A stretch of DNA of 8,822 nucleotides, from contig CACZNZ010000346.1 of NCBI GenBank assembly GCA_902782625.1, forward strand, positions 1-8,822, read 5' to 3'. Origin of the DNA: an uncultured Lachnospiraceae bacterium. Its GTDB lineage: Bacteria > Bacillota > Clostridia > Lachnospirales > Lachnospiraceae. Under the pieces are notes generated by a model. The model saw only the letters and a list, made by a program, of their open reading frames with translations, made no database searches and was not told where the DNA came from. This document shows positions 1 through 6,318 of this stretch, in pieces (position 1 is the stretch's first letter; each line of letters starts with the position of its first letter). Both the position numbers and the translations under genes were made by a program.

Positions 1-7
1 ATTATCT

Positions 8-1318
8 TTAAAAAGACCCTGATCCGACAGTTTCAGAGGATACAGCATCGCCGCCGGCACCGGCACCCATGGTGTAACGGTAGCCGCTTTTGAGTTCAAA
101 GTTATACTTTCCGGCAACCTTACATCTGGTATAATATCCGGAATCACCGAACATGTCTTTCTTACCGTACCAGGTATCCCCGTATGCCTGGTTGATATGA
201 TATGTGCCGGATGCCAGGCTGAAGGTAGCGCTGTCGTGCGCAGGGATAAAGATACGGGCAGCCAGCTTATCATTTCCGGAGTAGAGTTTGATATAGGTTC
301 CCCTGGCGGCAGAGTTTTTGATCGTAAACTCGACGGAGGATGACTGATAATCCGGGTTTTGATAAAGAATCTTTTTCGACGGATATCCACGATTGCATTT
401 TTTCGCTTTTTGTGCCGAATCCTTAAAGTCGCCAAGGGTTCGGAAGATCATGTAAGCCTTATAGAAATGTTCATCTTTATAGAAGGCATTAGCTTTCTTG
501 TAATTCATCTGATTGGAACATTCTTTGTGGAGATCCCGCCAGCCTTCATAGGGATTGGAAGGATACTGATTCAGGATCTTATAGGCCCCGTCATAATCCT
601 TTTTGTCCGCAAGGGCTTTGGCTTCCCGGAACATGGCTACGCTCTTGCAGGCGAGTGCCCGGTCCTTCGAATCCTGAAAACTGCTGATACCTGTAAAGAG
701 TTCTGCGGCCTTGGCAAGGCTCTCGTCATCACCCTTTGCCTGGAGGTCGGAGGCCTCCTTATAGACGGAGCAATTCTCAGACAGCTTCGCGGCGTCTTCA
801 TAGTCTTTCACCTTATCAAAACACTGGATGGCTCCCTCCAGGTCTCCGTCTTTTAGCTTGGCATGACCTTCATAATAAGTGGCAGCTTTTTTGGAATCTT
901 CGTAATCTCCCAGGCAGGAGAAGATCTTGGAAGACGACTCATATTCTTCTCCACCTGCCATTTCTTTGGCCTGTGTATAGAAATTGGCCCTGCCGTCATC
1001 AACGGCCTTTTGCAGTTCCTCATTCGACGTTTTGACTTTCGGATCTTTTTTGGCGTATTTCAGAGCTTCTTCGTAATTGCCGGCATCCAGTTCCCCGTAA
1101 ATGTGTCCGATCGCCGCAAGCTTATCCGCATCTTTAAAACCGCCAATCTCTTCAAATCCTTTGGCTGCCGGAATGTAACTCCCGTTCTTGAACAGGGCTG
1201 CAGCCGCTTCGAATTTTTCTGTCTTAACTTTTCTGTCGTGGTAAATGTACCCGCCCACGCAAAGTATCACAACGAGTGCTACGATGCCGGCAATGGTCGT
1301 TGTTCGTTTCTTGTTCAT
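8..1318 (-). CDS. Membrane-anchored TPR-like repeat protein with C-terminal beta-rich domain
   Basis: The 436-aa protein has a short basic N-terminus and one hydrophobic segment at about residues 8-25 with no lipobox, so it is probably anchored with the rest outside the cell. Residues 36-308 are helical and TPR-like. A motif F-x2-[LIV]-x2-[YF]-[KEQ]-D-[AS] recurs five times, starting at F55, F133, F167, F208 and F292, which fits units of about 34-42 residues with some copies eroded. Residues about 326-436 look beta-rich and carry a TWYGKKDMFG segment (382-391), like a small domain I associate with clostridial secreted proteins. The start is backed by an AAGGGGGG-type ribosome binding site. 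It is the last gene of a leftward run, 52 nt after the XRE gene. TPR-like repeats usually mediate protein contacts; no enzyme motif is visible and the specific role is unknown. Confidence 0.85.
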   Translation of the reverse strand: MNKKRTTTIAGIVALVVILCVGGYIYHDRKVKTEKFEAAAALFKNGSYIPAAKGFEEIGGFKDADKLAAIGHIYGELDAGNYEEALKYAKKDPKVKTSNEELQKAVDDGRANFYTQAKEMAGGEEYESSSKIFSCLGDYEDSKKAATYYEGHAKLKDGDLEGAIQCFDKVKDYEDAAKLSENCSVYKEASDLQAKGDDESLAKAAELFTGISSFQDSKDRALACKSVAMFREAKALADKKDYDGAYKILNQYPSNPYEGWRDLHKECSNQMNYKKANAFYKDEHFYKAYMIFRTLGDFKDSAQKAKKCNRGYPSKKILYQNPDYQSSSVEFTIKNSAARGTYIKLYSGNDKLAARIFIPAHDSATFSLASGTYHINQAYGDTWYGKKDMFGDSGYYTRCKVAGKYNFELKSGYRYTMGAGAGGDAVSSETVGSGSF

Positions 1319-1370
1319 CCGGATCCCCCCTTCTGAAATGCAACAGTTACAACTACTTATGCCGCAAAAA

Positions 1371-1889
1371 CTAGCCTTTTAATTTCTCCTTTTCCGCATT
1401 GAGCAGATCAAGATTGATTTTATGTTCACCGGCGGTCTTATCCACCCAGAGATTCAGGGAACTGATTGCCAGTGAAATAGCGTCCAGTTTCAAACTGATC
1501 AGGGCAAAATCATGGATTTCGTCATCCGTGATCATTCCGTCCCGACCGATCTGGATCAGCCGGTTCGTCAGAGAATCGATATCATTCAGGCCGGCGATGG
1601 TTTCCAGGATGATACCGGAGAGATCTGTCATACTCACCTCCGGCACATACCTGTCCCCGATTGCACATCTGTGGGAACAGTAGTAGTTGCACAGATCCGG
1701 CCTGCCATAGCAGTCCGCCATCTGAACAATATCGTAAGGAGTCGGTTCCTGGGACTCATATTCAATTTTTTCGATCCTTGCAGCGGAGACCCCCGTCATA
1801 AGATCCGATGCCTTTTCCCGGGTCAGTCCCTTCTCCTCCCGCGCAAGCTGATAGATCGTTTTGTTTTCTCTGGTAGATTGTCTTCCCAT
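1371..1889 (-). CDS. XRE-family helix-turn-helix protein with cysteine cluster
   Basis: The 172-aa protein begins with a helix-turn-helix region at about residues 11-60 (TIYQLAREEKGLTREKASDL, then a recognition region ending in PYDIVQMADCYG), of the Cro/C1/XRE type. A short cysteine segment follows: C60, then C67-x3-C71-x3-C75 with H73, which could bind a metal or Fe-S cluster. The rest, about 85-170, is predicted mostly helical and contains VPEVSMTDLSGIILETIAGL, typical of a clostridial family of small HTH proteins of unknown function; it may dimerise. The start is well supported: AAAGGAGG sits 6 nt before ATG, inside the stop codon of the zinc-ribbon gene 12 nt upstream, so the two are probably translationally coupled. 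It is likely a transcription regulator, possibly of its own operon; targets are unknown. Confidence 0.88.
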   Translation of the reverse strand: MGRQSTRENKTIYQLAREEKGLTREKASDLMTGVSAARIEKIEYESQEPTPYDIVQMADCYGRPDLCNYYCSHRCAIGDRYVPEVSMTDLSGIILETIAGLNDIDSLTNRLIQIGRDGMITDDEIHDFALISLKLDAISLAISSLNLWVDKTAGEHKINLDLLNAEKEKLKG

Positions 1890-1895
1890 AGCATT

Positions 1896-1904
1896 CCTCC
1901 TTTA
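1896..1904 (-). promoter_or_regulatory. Ribosome binding site overlapping upstream stop codon
   Basis: Read on the minus strand this is TAAAGGAGG. The TAA is the stop codon of the zinc-ribbon gene and the AAAGGAGG is the ribosome binding site of the XRE gene, 6 nt before its ATG. The overlap suggests translational coupling of the two genes and fixes the XRE start. Confidence 0.85.
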
Positions 1905-2186
1905 GTAGACATCCAGATCAGTCAGATGTTGCGGCAAGATCGGCACAGGATCACCATGGGCGAGTTTCCTGCCGATTTCCGGATCCAGGGCATAGGTCCT
2001 TTTGCAGCATCTGGTGGTTACATAGTACTTTCGGTTCCACTTCAGAACCGGAATAAAGAATAAACTGAGAACGGTGTAAGTCATATAGATAACATAACGG
2101 GTATACTGTCCGCAGCCTGCACAGACAACAGGCTCTTCGCAGGTAAGCTCTTTCCTGCGGGTGTTGATTCCCATGATAAAAAACAT
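1902..2186 (-). CDS. Small zinc-ribbon family protein
   Basis: The 94-aa protein has the N-terminus MFFIMGI and two cysteine knuckles, C22-x2-C25 (VCAGCGQY) and C60-C61 (RCCKRTY), separated by a hydrophobic stretch (about 33-48, YMTYTVLSLFFIPVLK). This is the layout of the zinc_ribbon_15-like family common in Clostridia, which ends in an ALDPEIGRKLAHGDPV-type segment, also present here at 66-81. The hydrophobic stretch may be a membrane-associated strand or hairpin rather than a true helix. I chose the ATG at 2186 because AGGA lies 7 nt upstream and the family starts this way; the inner ATG at 2174 has no ribosome binding site. It starts 9 nt after the GpsA-like gene and 12 nt before the XRE gene, so all are probably one transcript. 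Molecular function is unknown. Confidence 0.85.
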   Translation of the reverse strand: MFFIMGINTRRKELTCEEPVVCAGCGQYTRYVIYMTYTVLSLFFIPVLKWNRKYYVTTRCCKRTYALDPEIGRKLAHGDPVPILPQHLTDLDVY

Positions 2187-2195
2187 AAGAGTATC

Positions 2196-3233
2196 CTACA
2201 TACGCTTCTGGAACTTCTTCCAGGGAATATCAAGAGTTTTTCCTTCGTTAAGAAGCTCATTGACATGCATCAGCAGAGGAAAATCATCTTCACGGACTTT
2301 GCCCCTTTTGGCAAGAGCTTTTACAGCGCGGGCTGTCCGGGTGGCGATGACAACAGCTTCCAGGGTCTGTCCTTTTAACTGTTCCAACGTCTCTTCTATG
2401 GTACATCCCTTGCCGAGAAGCAGGCCGACCGTACGGCTTCGTCCTGCGGAAACCGTCACATCAAGATCTCCCGCAGCATACATGATATTGTCCTCCCGGC
2501 CGCCTGCCAGGCGGAGAAGATCGAGCATTTCCTTGACGCTCTCCTGGAAGAGGGCGGCTTTCATATTATTGTGGTCGATGCCGTCATCCCCGAGCTTTTC
2601 CTTGATGCCGATGGCCAGGGCAGTGCCCAGGGCATAGCCGTTCTTTAGTGCAACCGCACACTCAAGTCCGACCACATCAAGCGTCAGGCTGATGATATAG
2701 TAATCTGTGGAGAAAATGTTTTGGATCCATTCGAGGGTCTCGAAATCCGGGCCGCAGTATCCTACGAAGGAAGGATCATGATCTGCCAGATCTCTCGCCG
2801 TGCAAGGGCCACCGATGGCATAGATCCTCAGCTTGCTTCCGGCCGGAAGTCTGGTCTGCCAGTATTCCGGATAGGTCTGCATCGAACCATCCTCATAGTC
2901 AAGCATACCCTTGGTCACAGAGATCAGAGGGACGTCCTCGGAGAGCAGCGGCAGGATTTCATCGCCAAACCATTCCACTCCGAAACTGGATATGCCGCAG
3001 ACGATCAGATCCGCACCCGCAATGGCCTCTTTCACCTGTGAACAGTTATAATAATGAATGCCGTCATGCAAGGTACGAAACAGATTTGTATGATAATGAT
3101 CTTTTCGGAGCCTTTCGATAATGTCATCATCCAAAGGGCTGCCGACCAGCCTTACTTCATGTCCGTTTTCATATAATGGAAAGGTAAGGGCACTGGCCAT
3201 CTGTCCGGCGCCGATCAAAGTTACTGTACTCAT
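2196..3233 (-). CDS. Divergent NAD(P)H-dependent glycerol-3-phosphate dehydrogenase (GpsA-like)
   Basis: The 345-aa product has the two-domain layout and length of GpsA, a cytoplasmic enzyme that reduces dihydroxyacetone phosphate to sn-glycerol-3-phosphate for phospholipid synthesis. Visible marks are an N-terminal Rossmann loop LIGAGQMASA (6-15), NGHEVRLVG (23-31), VTKGM with K108, the substrate-loop equivalent GGPCTARDL (141-149), VALKNGYALG with the probable catalytic K197, and GDLDVT (255-260) followed by SAGRSRTVG (262-270). Several differ from typical GpsA: GAGQMA where WG usually sits, GGPCTA instead of SGPSFA, and GDLDVT instead of GDL-x-x-TC. A paralogue with altered substrate or cofactor preference is therefore possible, so I give no symbol. 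AAGGAGG lies 6 nt before the ATG. It is the first gene of the leftward operon. Confidence 0.85.
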   Translation of the reverse strand: MSTVTLIGAGQMASALTFPLYENGHEVRLVGSPLDDDIIERLRKDHYHTNLFRTLHDGIHYYNCSQVKEAIAGADLIVCGISSFGVEWFGDEILPLLSEDVPLISVTKGMLDYEDGSMQTYPEYWQTRLPAGSKLRIYAIGGPCTARDLADHDPSFVGYCGPDFETLEWIQNIFSTDYYIISLTLDVVGLECAVALKNGYALGTALAIGIKEKLGDDGIDHNNMKAALFQESVKEMLDLLRLAGGREDNIMYAAGDLDVTVSAGRSRTVGLLLGKGCTIEETLEQLKGQTLEAVVIATRTARAVKALAKRGKVREDDFPLLMHVNELLNEGKTLDIPWKKFQKRM

Positions 3234-3267
3234 GGTATTCCTCCTTGAAAAGAATTGCTTATACTGT

Positions 3268-3296
3268 ATTGTAGCATGACAGAGAAGTATTTGCCA
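3268..3296 (-). promoter_or_regulatory. Putative promoter of the leftward GpsA-like operon
   Basis: On the minus strand, TGGCAA (3296-3291) is followed after 17 bp by TACAAT (3273-3268), preceded by TGC to give an extended -10. The -10 matches consensus in 5 of 6 positions, the -35 in only 3 of 6. Transcription would start near 3261, about 28 nt before the ATG at 3233. Promoter inferred by eye. Confidence 0.55.
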
Positions 3297-3319
3297 TTTA
3301 TTCCAGAGTATGATATCTT
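3291..3319 (+). promoter_or_regulatory. Putative promoter of the glycine riboswitch-symporter transcript
   Basis: TTGCCA (3291-3296, 5 of 6 consensus) is followed after exactly 17 bp by TATCTT (3314-3319, 4 of 6) with TGA before it, an extended -10. The predicted start is the A at about 3326, right after a run of T and exactly at the first base of the leader hairpin. The -35 hexamer is the same six base pairs used by the opposite promoter. Confidence 0.6.
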
Positions 3320-3325
3320 TTTTTT

Positions 3326-3341
3326 AACGCGTTAGTGCGTT
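3326..3341 (+). ncRNA. 5' leader hairpin, possible ghost aptamer of singlet glycine riboswitch
   Basis: AACGC (3326-3330) and GCGTT (3337-3341) form a perfect 5-bp stem with the loop GTTAGT, immediately 5' of the glycine aptamer and at the predicted transcript start. Singlet glycine riboswitches are known to carry a small stem, the ghost aptamer, in place of the missing partner aptamer, either before or after the real one. This hairpin fits the 5' version. The assignment is inferred from position and structure. Confidence 0.5.
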
Positions 3342-3344
3342 CAA

Positions 3345-3424
3345 ACTCAGGAGAGATCTGTGTAAAGCAGACGCCGAAGGTGTACGCGAAGGAGATCTTC
3401 GTAAAATCACTCAGGCAAAAGGAT
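3345..3424 (+). ncRNA. Glycine riboswitch (gcvT-type, single aptamer)
   Basis: The core elements of the glycine aptamer occur in order: AGGAGAGA (3349-3356), a TCTG/CAGA stem (3357-3360 with 3368-3371), GCCGAAGG (3373-3380), a hairpin with GAAG/CTTC arms around 3387-3400, then CACTCAGGCAAAAGGA (3408-3423). The closing helix pairs GAGAG with CACTC with one mismatch. Only one aptamer is present, with a small hairpin 5' of it. No terminator stem with a T-run follows; the symporter ribosome binding site (GGAGG, 3425-3429) lies 1-2 nt after the aptamer, which points to control of translation initiation. Glycine riboswitches before sodium:alanine symporters are well known in Firmicutes, and in at least one studied case glycine lowers expression. 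The direction of control here is inferred. Confidence 0.9.
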
Positions 3425-3438
3425 GGAGGAGACAGAAT

Positions 3439-4830
3439 ATGTTAAAGGCAGTAAATGAGTTCATTGTATGGCTTGATGGGTTTGTCTGGGGACTTCCCCT
3501 GATCATTTTGATCCTGGCAACAGGGATTTATCTGACAGTCAGGCTCAATCTTCTTCAGTGCAGACATTTGGGGAAAGCACTGAAGTATATGATCAGGAAC
3601 GAAGAGGAAGGACACGGGGAGGTCACAAGTTTTGGTGCTCTGTGTACTGCCTTGTCTGCGACGATCGGAACGGGAAACATCGTCGGGGTTGCCACTGCCA
3701 TAGCGGCAGGAGGGCCGGGAGCTTTATTCTGGATGGAAGTAGCGGCATTTTTCGGAATGGCGACAAAGTATGCAGAAGGCCTGTTGGCCATACGCTACAG
3801 AACCATTGATGATGACGGCCATGTCCTTGGAGGACCTTTCTATTATATTGAGAGCGGAATGGGAAAACGATGGACCTGGCTTGCCAAACTCTTTGCCTTT
3901 TTCGGAGCAGGAGTAGGTCTGCTGGGAATCGGAACCTTTACCCAGGTAAACGGTATTGCATCAGCGACGACGAATTTTTTTGACCCGAAGGCCCTTCATA
4001 CGATTTCTATGTTTGGACGAGACTATACTTTGGCCACCGTGATTACCTGTTTACTGGTTACGGTCTGCGTAGCACTTGTCGTCATCGGCGGCATTAAGCG
4101 GATATCGAGTGTGTCTCAGGTTATTGTGCCATTTATGGCGATCTTGTATTTTGCTTTTGCAGCAATCATCATCGTGACACATTTGCCGCAGATTCCGGGA
4201 GCGATCGTGCTCATCGTCAAAACAGCTTTTACCGGTACTGCATTGGCAGGAGGAGCTATGGGAAGCATGGTTATAGCCATGCAGAAAGGAATTGCCCGAG
4301 GGATTTTTTCCAATGAGGCTGGTCTGGGAAGTGCACCAATCGCTGCGGCAGCAGCACAGACTAAGGAGCCGGTCAGACAGGGGCTGGTTACCATGACGGG
4401 AACCTTCATCGATACGATTGTCATCTGTACCATGACAGGTCTCAGCATTGTCCTTGCCGGAAGCTGGAATACCGGTCTTGTAGGTGTGCAGATTACCATG
4501 GATGCCTTCCAGAAAGGACTTCCGTTTCCACCTTACATTGCCTCTTTCGGGTTGATGCTTTGCCTGGTGTTCTTTGCATTTACAACCATTCTTGGCTGGA
4601 ATTATTACGGAGAACGGTGTCTTGAATACTTATCAGGCAGGAATCAGACCGCTGTCAAAGTCTACAGGTGGTTATACATTCTGGCCGTATTTATCGGGCC
4701 TTATATGACAGTGGAGGCAGTATGGAACATAGCAGATATTTTCAATGCACTGATGGCAATCCCCAACTTGATTGCGATCATAGCACTACGCAATGTGATT
4801 GCGGACGAAACAAGCAAATATTTTCATTAG
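3439..4830 (+). CDS. Sodium:alanine/glycine symporter, AGCS family
   Basis: The 463-aa integral membrane protein belongs to the AGCS (Na_Ala_symp) family, which imports alanine or glycine with Na+ (or H+) through a LeuT-like fold. It shows many hydrophobic helices over its full length and the family signatures SATIGTGNIVGVATAIAAGG (73-92), GGPFYYIESGMG (131-142), GIGTFTQVNGIA (163-174) and ARGIFSNEAGLGSAP (286-300). Length is normal for the family and no key motif is missing. GGAGG lies 9 nt before the ATG. The glycine riboswitch directly upstream argues that glycine is a physiological substrate and that expression follows cell glycine levels. A gene for a secreted protein begins 14 nt after the stop and probably shares the transcript. 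Alanine or another small neutral amino acid is the alternative substrate. Confidence 0.95.
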   Translation: MLKAVNEFIVWLDGFVWGLPLIILILATGIYLTVRLNLLQCRHLGKALKYMIRNEEEGHGEVTSFGALCTALSATIGTGNIVGVATAIAAGGPGALFWMEVAAFFGMATKYAEGLLAIRYRTIDDDGHVLGGPFYYIESGMGKRWTWLAKLFAFFGAGVGLLGIGTFTQVNGIASATTNFFDPKALHTISMFGRDYTLATVITCLLVTVCVALVVIGGIKRISSVSQVIVPFMAILYFAFAAIIIVTHLPQIPGAIVLIVKTAFTGTALAGGAMGSMVIAMQKGIARGIFSNEAGLGSAPIAAAAAQTKEPVRQGLVTMTGTFIDTIVICTMTGLSIVLAGSWNTGLVGVQITMDAFQKGLPFPPYIASFGLMLCLVFFAFTTILGWNYYGERCLEYLSGRNQTAVKVYRWLYILAVFIGPYMTVEAVWNIADIFNALMAIPNLIAIIALRNVIADETSKYFH

Positions 4831-4844
4831 CAGGAGGAGATAAC

Positions 4845-5489
4845 ATGAACAAGATAAGACGATGGATCAAGAGAACGCCGGTATTTGCCTTAGCGATATT
4901 GGCTGCATGGATGTTATGCCATATGCCGGTTCAGGCGGCAACACACGTCAAAGAGGCAGAATATGAAGGTAATGGGAAGATGGAAGTGAATTTTACTTCC
5001 AAAGTCAGATACAAGAACCTGAAAGTGCAGGTCAAAGACGGTAAGACCAGCAAGAAGGTCAAAATTCTGAAAAAAGATAAGGATGAACTGGAATTCAGGA
5101 TCGCAGGTTACAAACCCGGAAAAACCTACACCTTTAAGATTACAGGGGTTTATAAGAAAGGCGAAAAGAAAGCTTCCACACTGACCGGCAGTATCATGAT
5201 TCCCAAAACGCATGGCGCAGTCCCGATCGCAGAGATCAACTATAATGTAAAAGAGAACAAGGTGGAATTCGAATTTGCAAAAAAAGTCCAGTATAAATCG
5301 GTCAAAGTACGTATAACTGAAGGGAAAAAGAATTATGTGCGTAATATCTCGGAGAAAGACAGATCGGAGCTGGAAGTCAAGATGAAAAAACTTACGAAAG
5401 GGAAGATTTATCAGTATTCGATCAGAGGGATCAAAAAGAAAGGATCCGGCAAATTCGGGACTATTACAGGCAGTTTCAGAGTGCAGTAG
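4845..5489 (+). CDS. Small secreted lysine-rich protein with two tandem domains
   Basis: The 214-aa protein starts with a classical signal peptide: basic MNKIRRWIKR, a hydrophobic core, and probable cleavage after VQAA near residue 32. The mature part consists of two copies of one roughly 80-residue beta-rich unit, about 37-119 and 130-213. Aligned landmarks are KMEVNF with KVEFEF, KVRYKNLKVQV with KVQYKSVKVRI, DKDELEFRI with DRSELEVKM, PGKTYTFKITGVYKK with KGKIYQYSIRGIKKK, and STLTGSIMI with GTITGSFRV. The fold may be fibronectin- or Ig-like, which is an inference. The reading frame stays open upstream to 4668, but AGGAGGAG 4 nt before the ATG at 4845 and the signal peptide decide the start. 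It follows the symporter by 14 nt. It lacks a visible sorting motif or enzyme signature; function unknown. Confidence 0.85.
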   Translation: MNKIRRWIKRTPVFALAILAAWMLCHMPVQAATHVKEAEYEGNGKMEVNFTSKVRYKNLKVQVKDGKTSKKVKILKKDKDELEFRIAGYKPGKTYTFKITGVYKKGEKKASTLTGSIMIPKTHGAVPIAEINYNVKENKVEFEFAKKVQYKSVKVRITEGKKNYVRNISEKDRSELEVKMKKLTKGKIYQYSIRGIKKKGSGKFGTITGSFRVQ

Positions 5490-5514
5490 ATAAATGAGTC
5501 GTTACCCCCGCCTG

Positions 5515-5532
5515 TGTGACATATCTGTGACA
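5515..5532 (+). promoter_or_regulatory. Direct-repeat operator TGTGACA-N4-TGTGACA
   Basis: Two identical 7-mers TGTGACA (5515-5521 and 5526-5532) lie 11 bp apart, one helical turn, with spacer TATC. The second ends 10 bp before a putative extended -10 (5543-5548), where a -35 is otherwise missing. Seven-base half sites with 4-bp spacers in this place are typical of OmpR/PhoB-type response regulator activation sites. The regulator is unknown. Confidence 0.5.
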
Positions 5533-5539
5533 CGGGATA

Positions 5540-5548
5540 TGGTATCCT
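5540..5548 (+). promoter_or_regulatory. Putative extended -10 of the secreted acidic protein gene
   Basis: TGGTATCCT is an extended -10 (TG-N-TATCCT, hexamer 4 of 6). No good -35 lies at 16-18 bp; a direct repeat occupies that region. Transcription would start near 5555, about 25 nt before the ATG. Confidence 0.45.
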
Positions 5549-5579
5549 TTAGACAACAAAAACAAAGGAGGTAACGACC

Positions 5580-6248
5580 ATGAAAAAAACAACATATAAA
5601 TCTATATTTGCAACAACATTTATCGCTGCGTTAGCAGCAGTAGGAACGATGACCATGCCGGCAGCAGCCATCAACACCAAAGCAGCATCAGCAGGAACAA
5701 AGGTTATTCATGAACTTCCGGACTGTGATCACGAGTACGAAGGAAAACTGTTCGAGGAAGTGTATGATCACATCGAAGACAAATTCGAAGATTCTTTCGC
5801 GAAAGCCGATGTCGGTGTTCCGGTAGCAATCGTTGTCGATGTAGACCAGAGCAACCCGGATGACATCGTCATCAAAGGAGACTTTGAGCTCTACAATTTC
5901 AATCAGAAGGGAGATACGCTTGAGTGTGCATCTTTCGGAAGCTTCCCAGGCGCAATCCATCTGGAGAAAGAAAAAGACGGAGATTATGAAGTAACCAAAA
6001 TGGAACTGGTGGAAGACGGCAGCGAATTCAACAGCAGTGCCAAGAAGATCTTCGGCGACAAATATGATGCATTCATGAAAGTGCAGTCCGATGACAAGAC
6101 CAGGGATTCCTACAGAGATCAGATCCTTGCCAACTACGTCGAGGAAAATGGTCTTTCGATCAAGAAAGTAAAAGATTACGGACAGGATGCAGTAACACTT
6201 CCGCAAGAGAACATCGAAGAGTTCAGCAGCATCGTAAATGGCAAATAA
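5580..6248 (+). CDS. Secreted acidic protein of unknown function
   Basis: The 222-aa product has a clear signal peptide (MKKTTYKSIF, an Ala-rich core, likely cleavage near AAA-INT at residue 30 or ASA-GTK at 38). The mature protein is acidic and compact. A PVAIVVDVDQSNPDDIVIKG segment (81-100) leads into GDFELYNFNQKGDTLECASF, then a likely beta-hairpin, then a helical end (about 150-192). Two cysteines, C49 and C116, could form a disulfide outside the cell. The pattern of DxDxSNPDD, a GDTLEC-type strand and KKIFGDKYDAF (155-165) resembles an uncharacterised secreted family I associate with Lachnospiraceae; an NTF2-like fold is a guess. AAAGGAGG lies 8 nt before the ATG. It seems to be a one-gene unit, between its own promoter and a strong terminator. 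No enzyme motif is visible. Confidence 0.85.
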   Translation: MKKTTYKSIFATTFIAALAAVGTMTMPAAAINTKAASAGTKVIHELPDCDHEYEGKLFEEVYDHIEDKFEDSFAKADVGVPVAIVVDVDQSNPDDIVIKGDFELYNFNQKGDTLECASFGSFPGAIHLEKEKDGDYEVTKMELVEDGSEFNSSAKKIFGDKYDAFMKVQSDDKTRDSYRDQILANYVEENGLSIKKVKDYGQDAVTLPQENIEEFSSIVNGK

Positions 6249-6270
6249 TAAAAACACATAGCAGTATCAG

Positions 6271-6318
6271 AAAATCTGACAGAAACTTCAAAAGTTTTTG
6301 TCAGATTTTTTTATTTTA
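6271..6318 (+). terminator. Strong intrinsic terminator
   Basis: Bases 6271-6288 pair with 6292-6309 to give an 18-bp stem with one G-U pair (6282 with 6298) and a CAA loop; the stem base runs into TTTTTTTATTTT. It starts 22 nt after the stop codon of the secreted acidic protein gene. Confidence 0.95.

Noticed and set aside
359..1336. Plus-strand open frames opposite the repeat-protein gene
   Set aside because: Shadow frames without ribosome binding sites; the minus-strand protein has clear repeats and a membrane anchor.
2081..2266. Minus-strand 61-aa frame across the GpsA-like/zinc-ribbon junction
   Set aside because: Overlaps both real genes in another frame and has no family features.
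4668..4844. In-frame N-terminal extension of the two-domain secreted protein
   Set aside because: It overlaps the symporter in another frame, and the signal peptide and AGGAGGAG site place the start at 4845.
5503..5537. Inverted repeat CCCG...CGGG as terminator after the two-domain secreted protein gene
   Set aside because: Short, bulged stem with no T-run; the direct-repeat operator explains the bases better.
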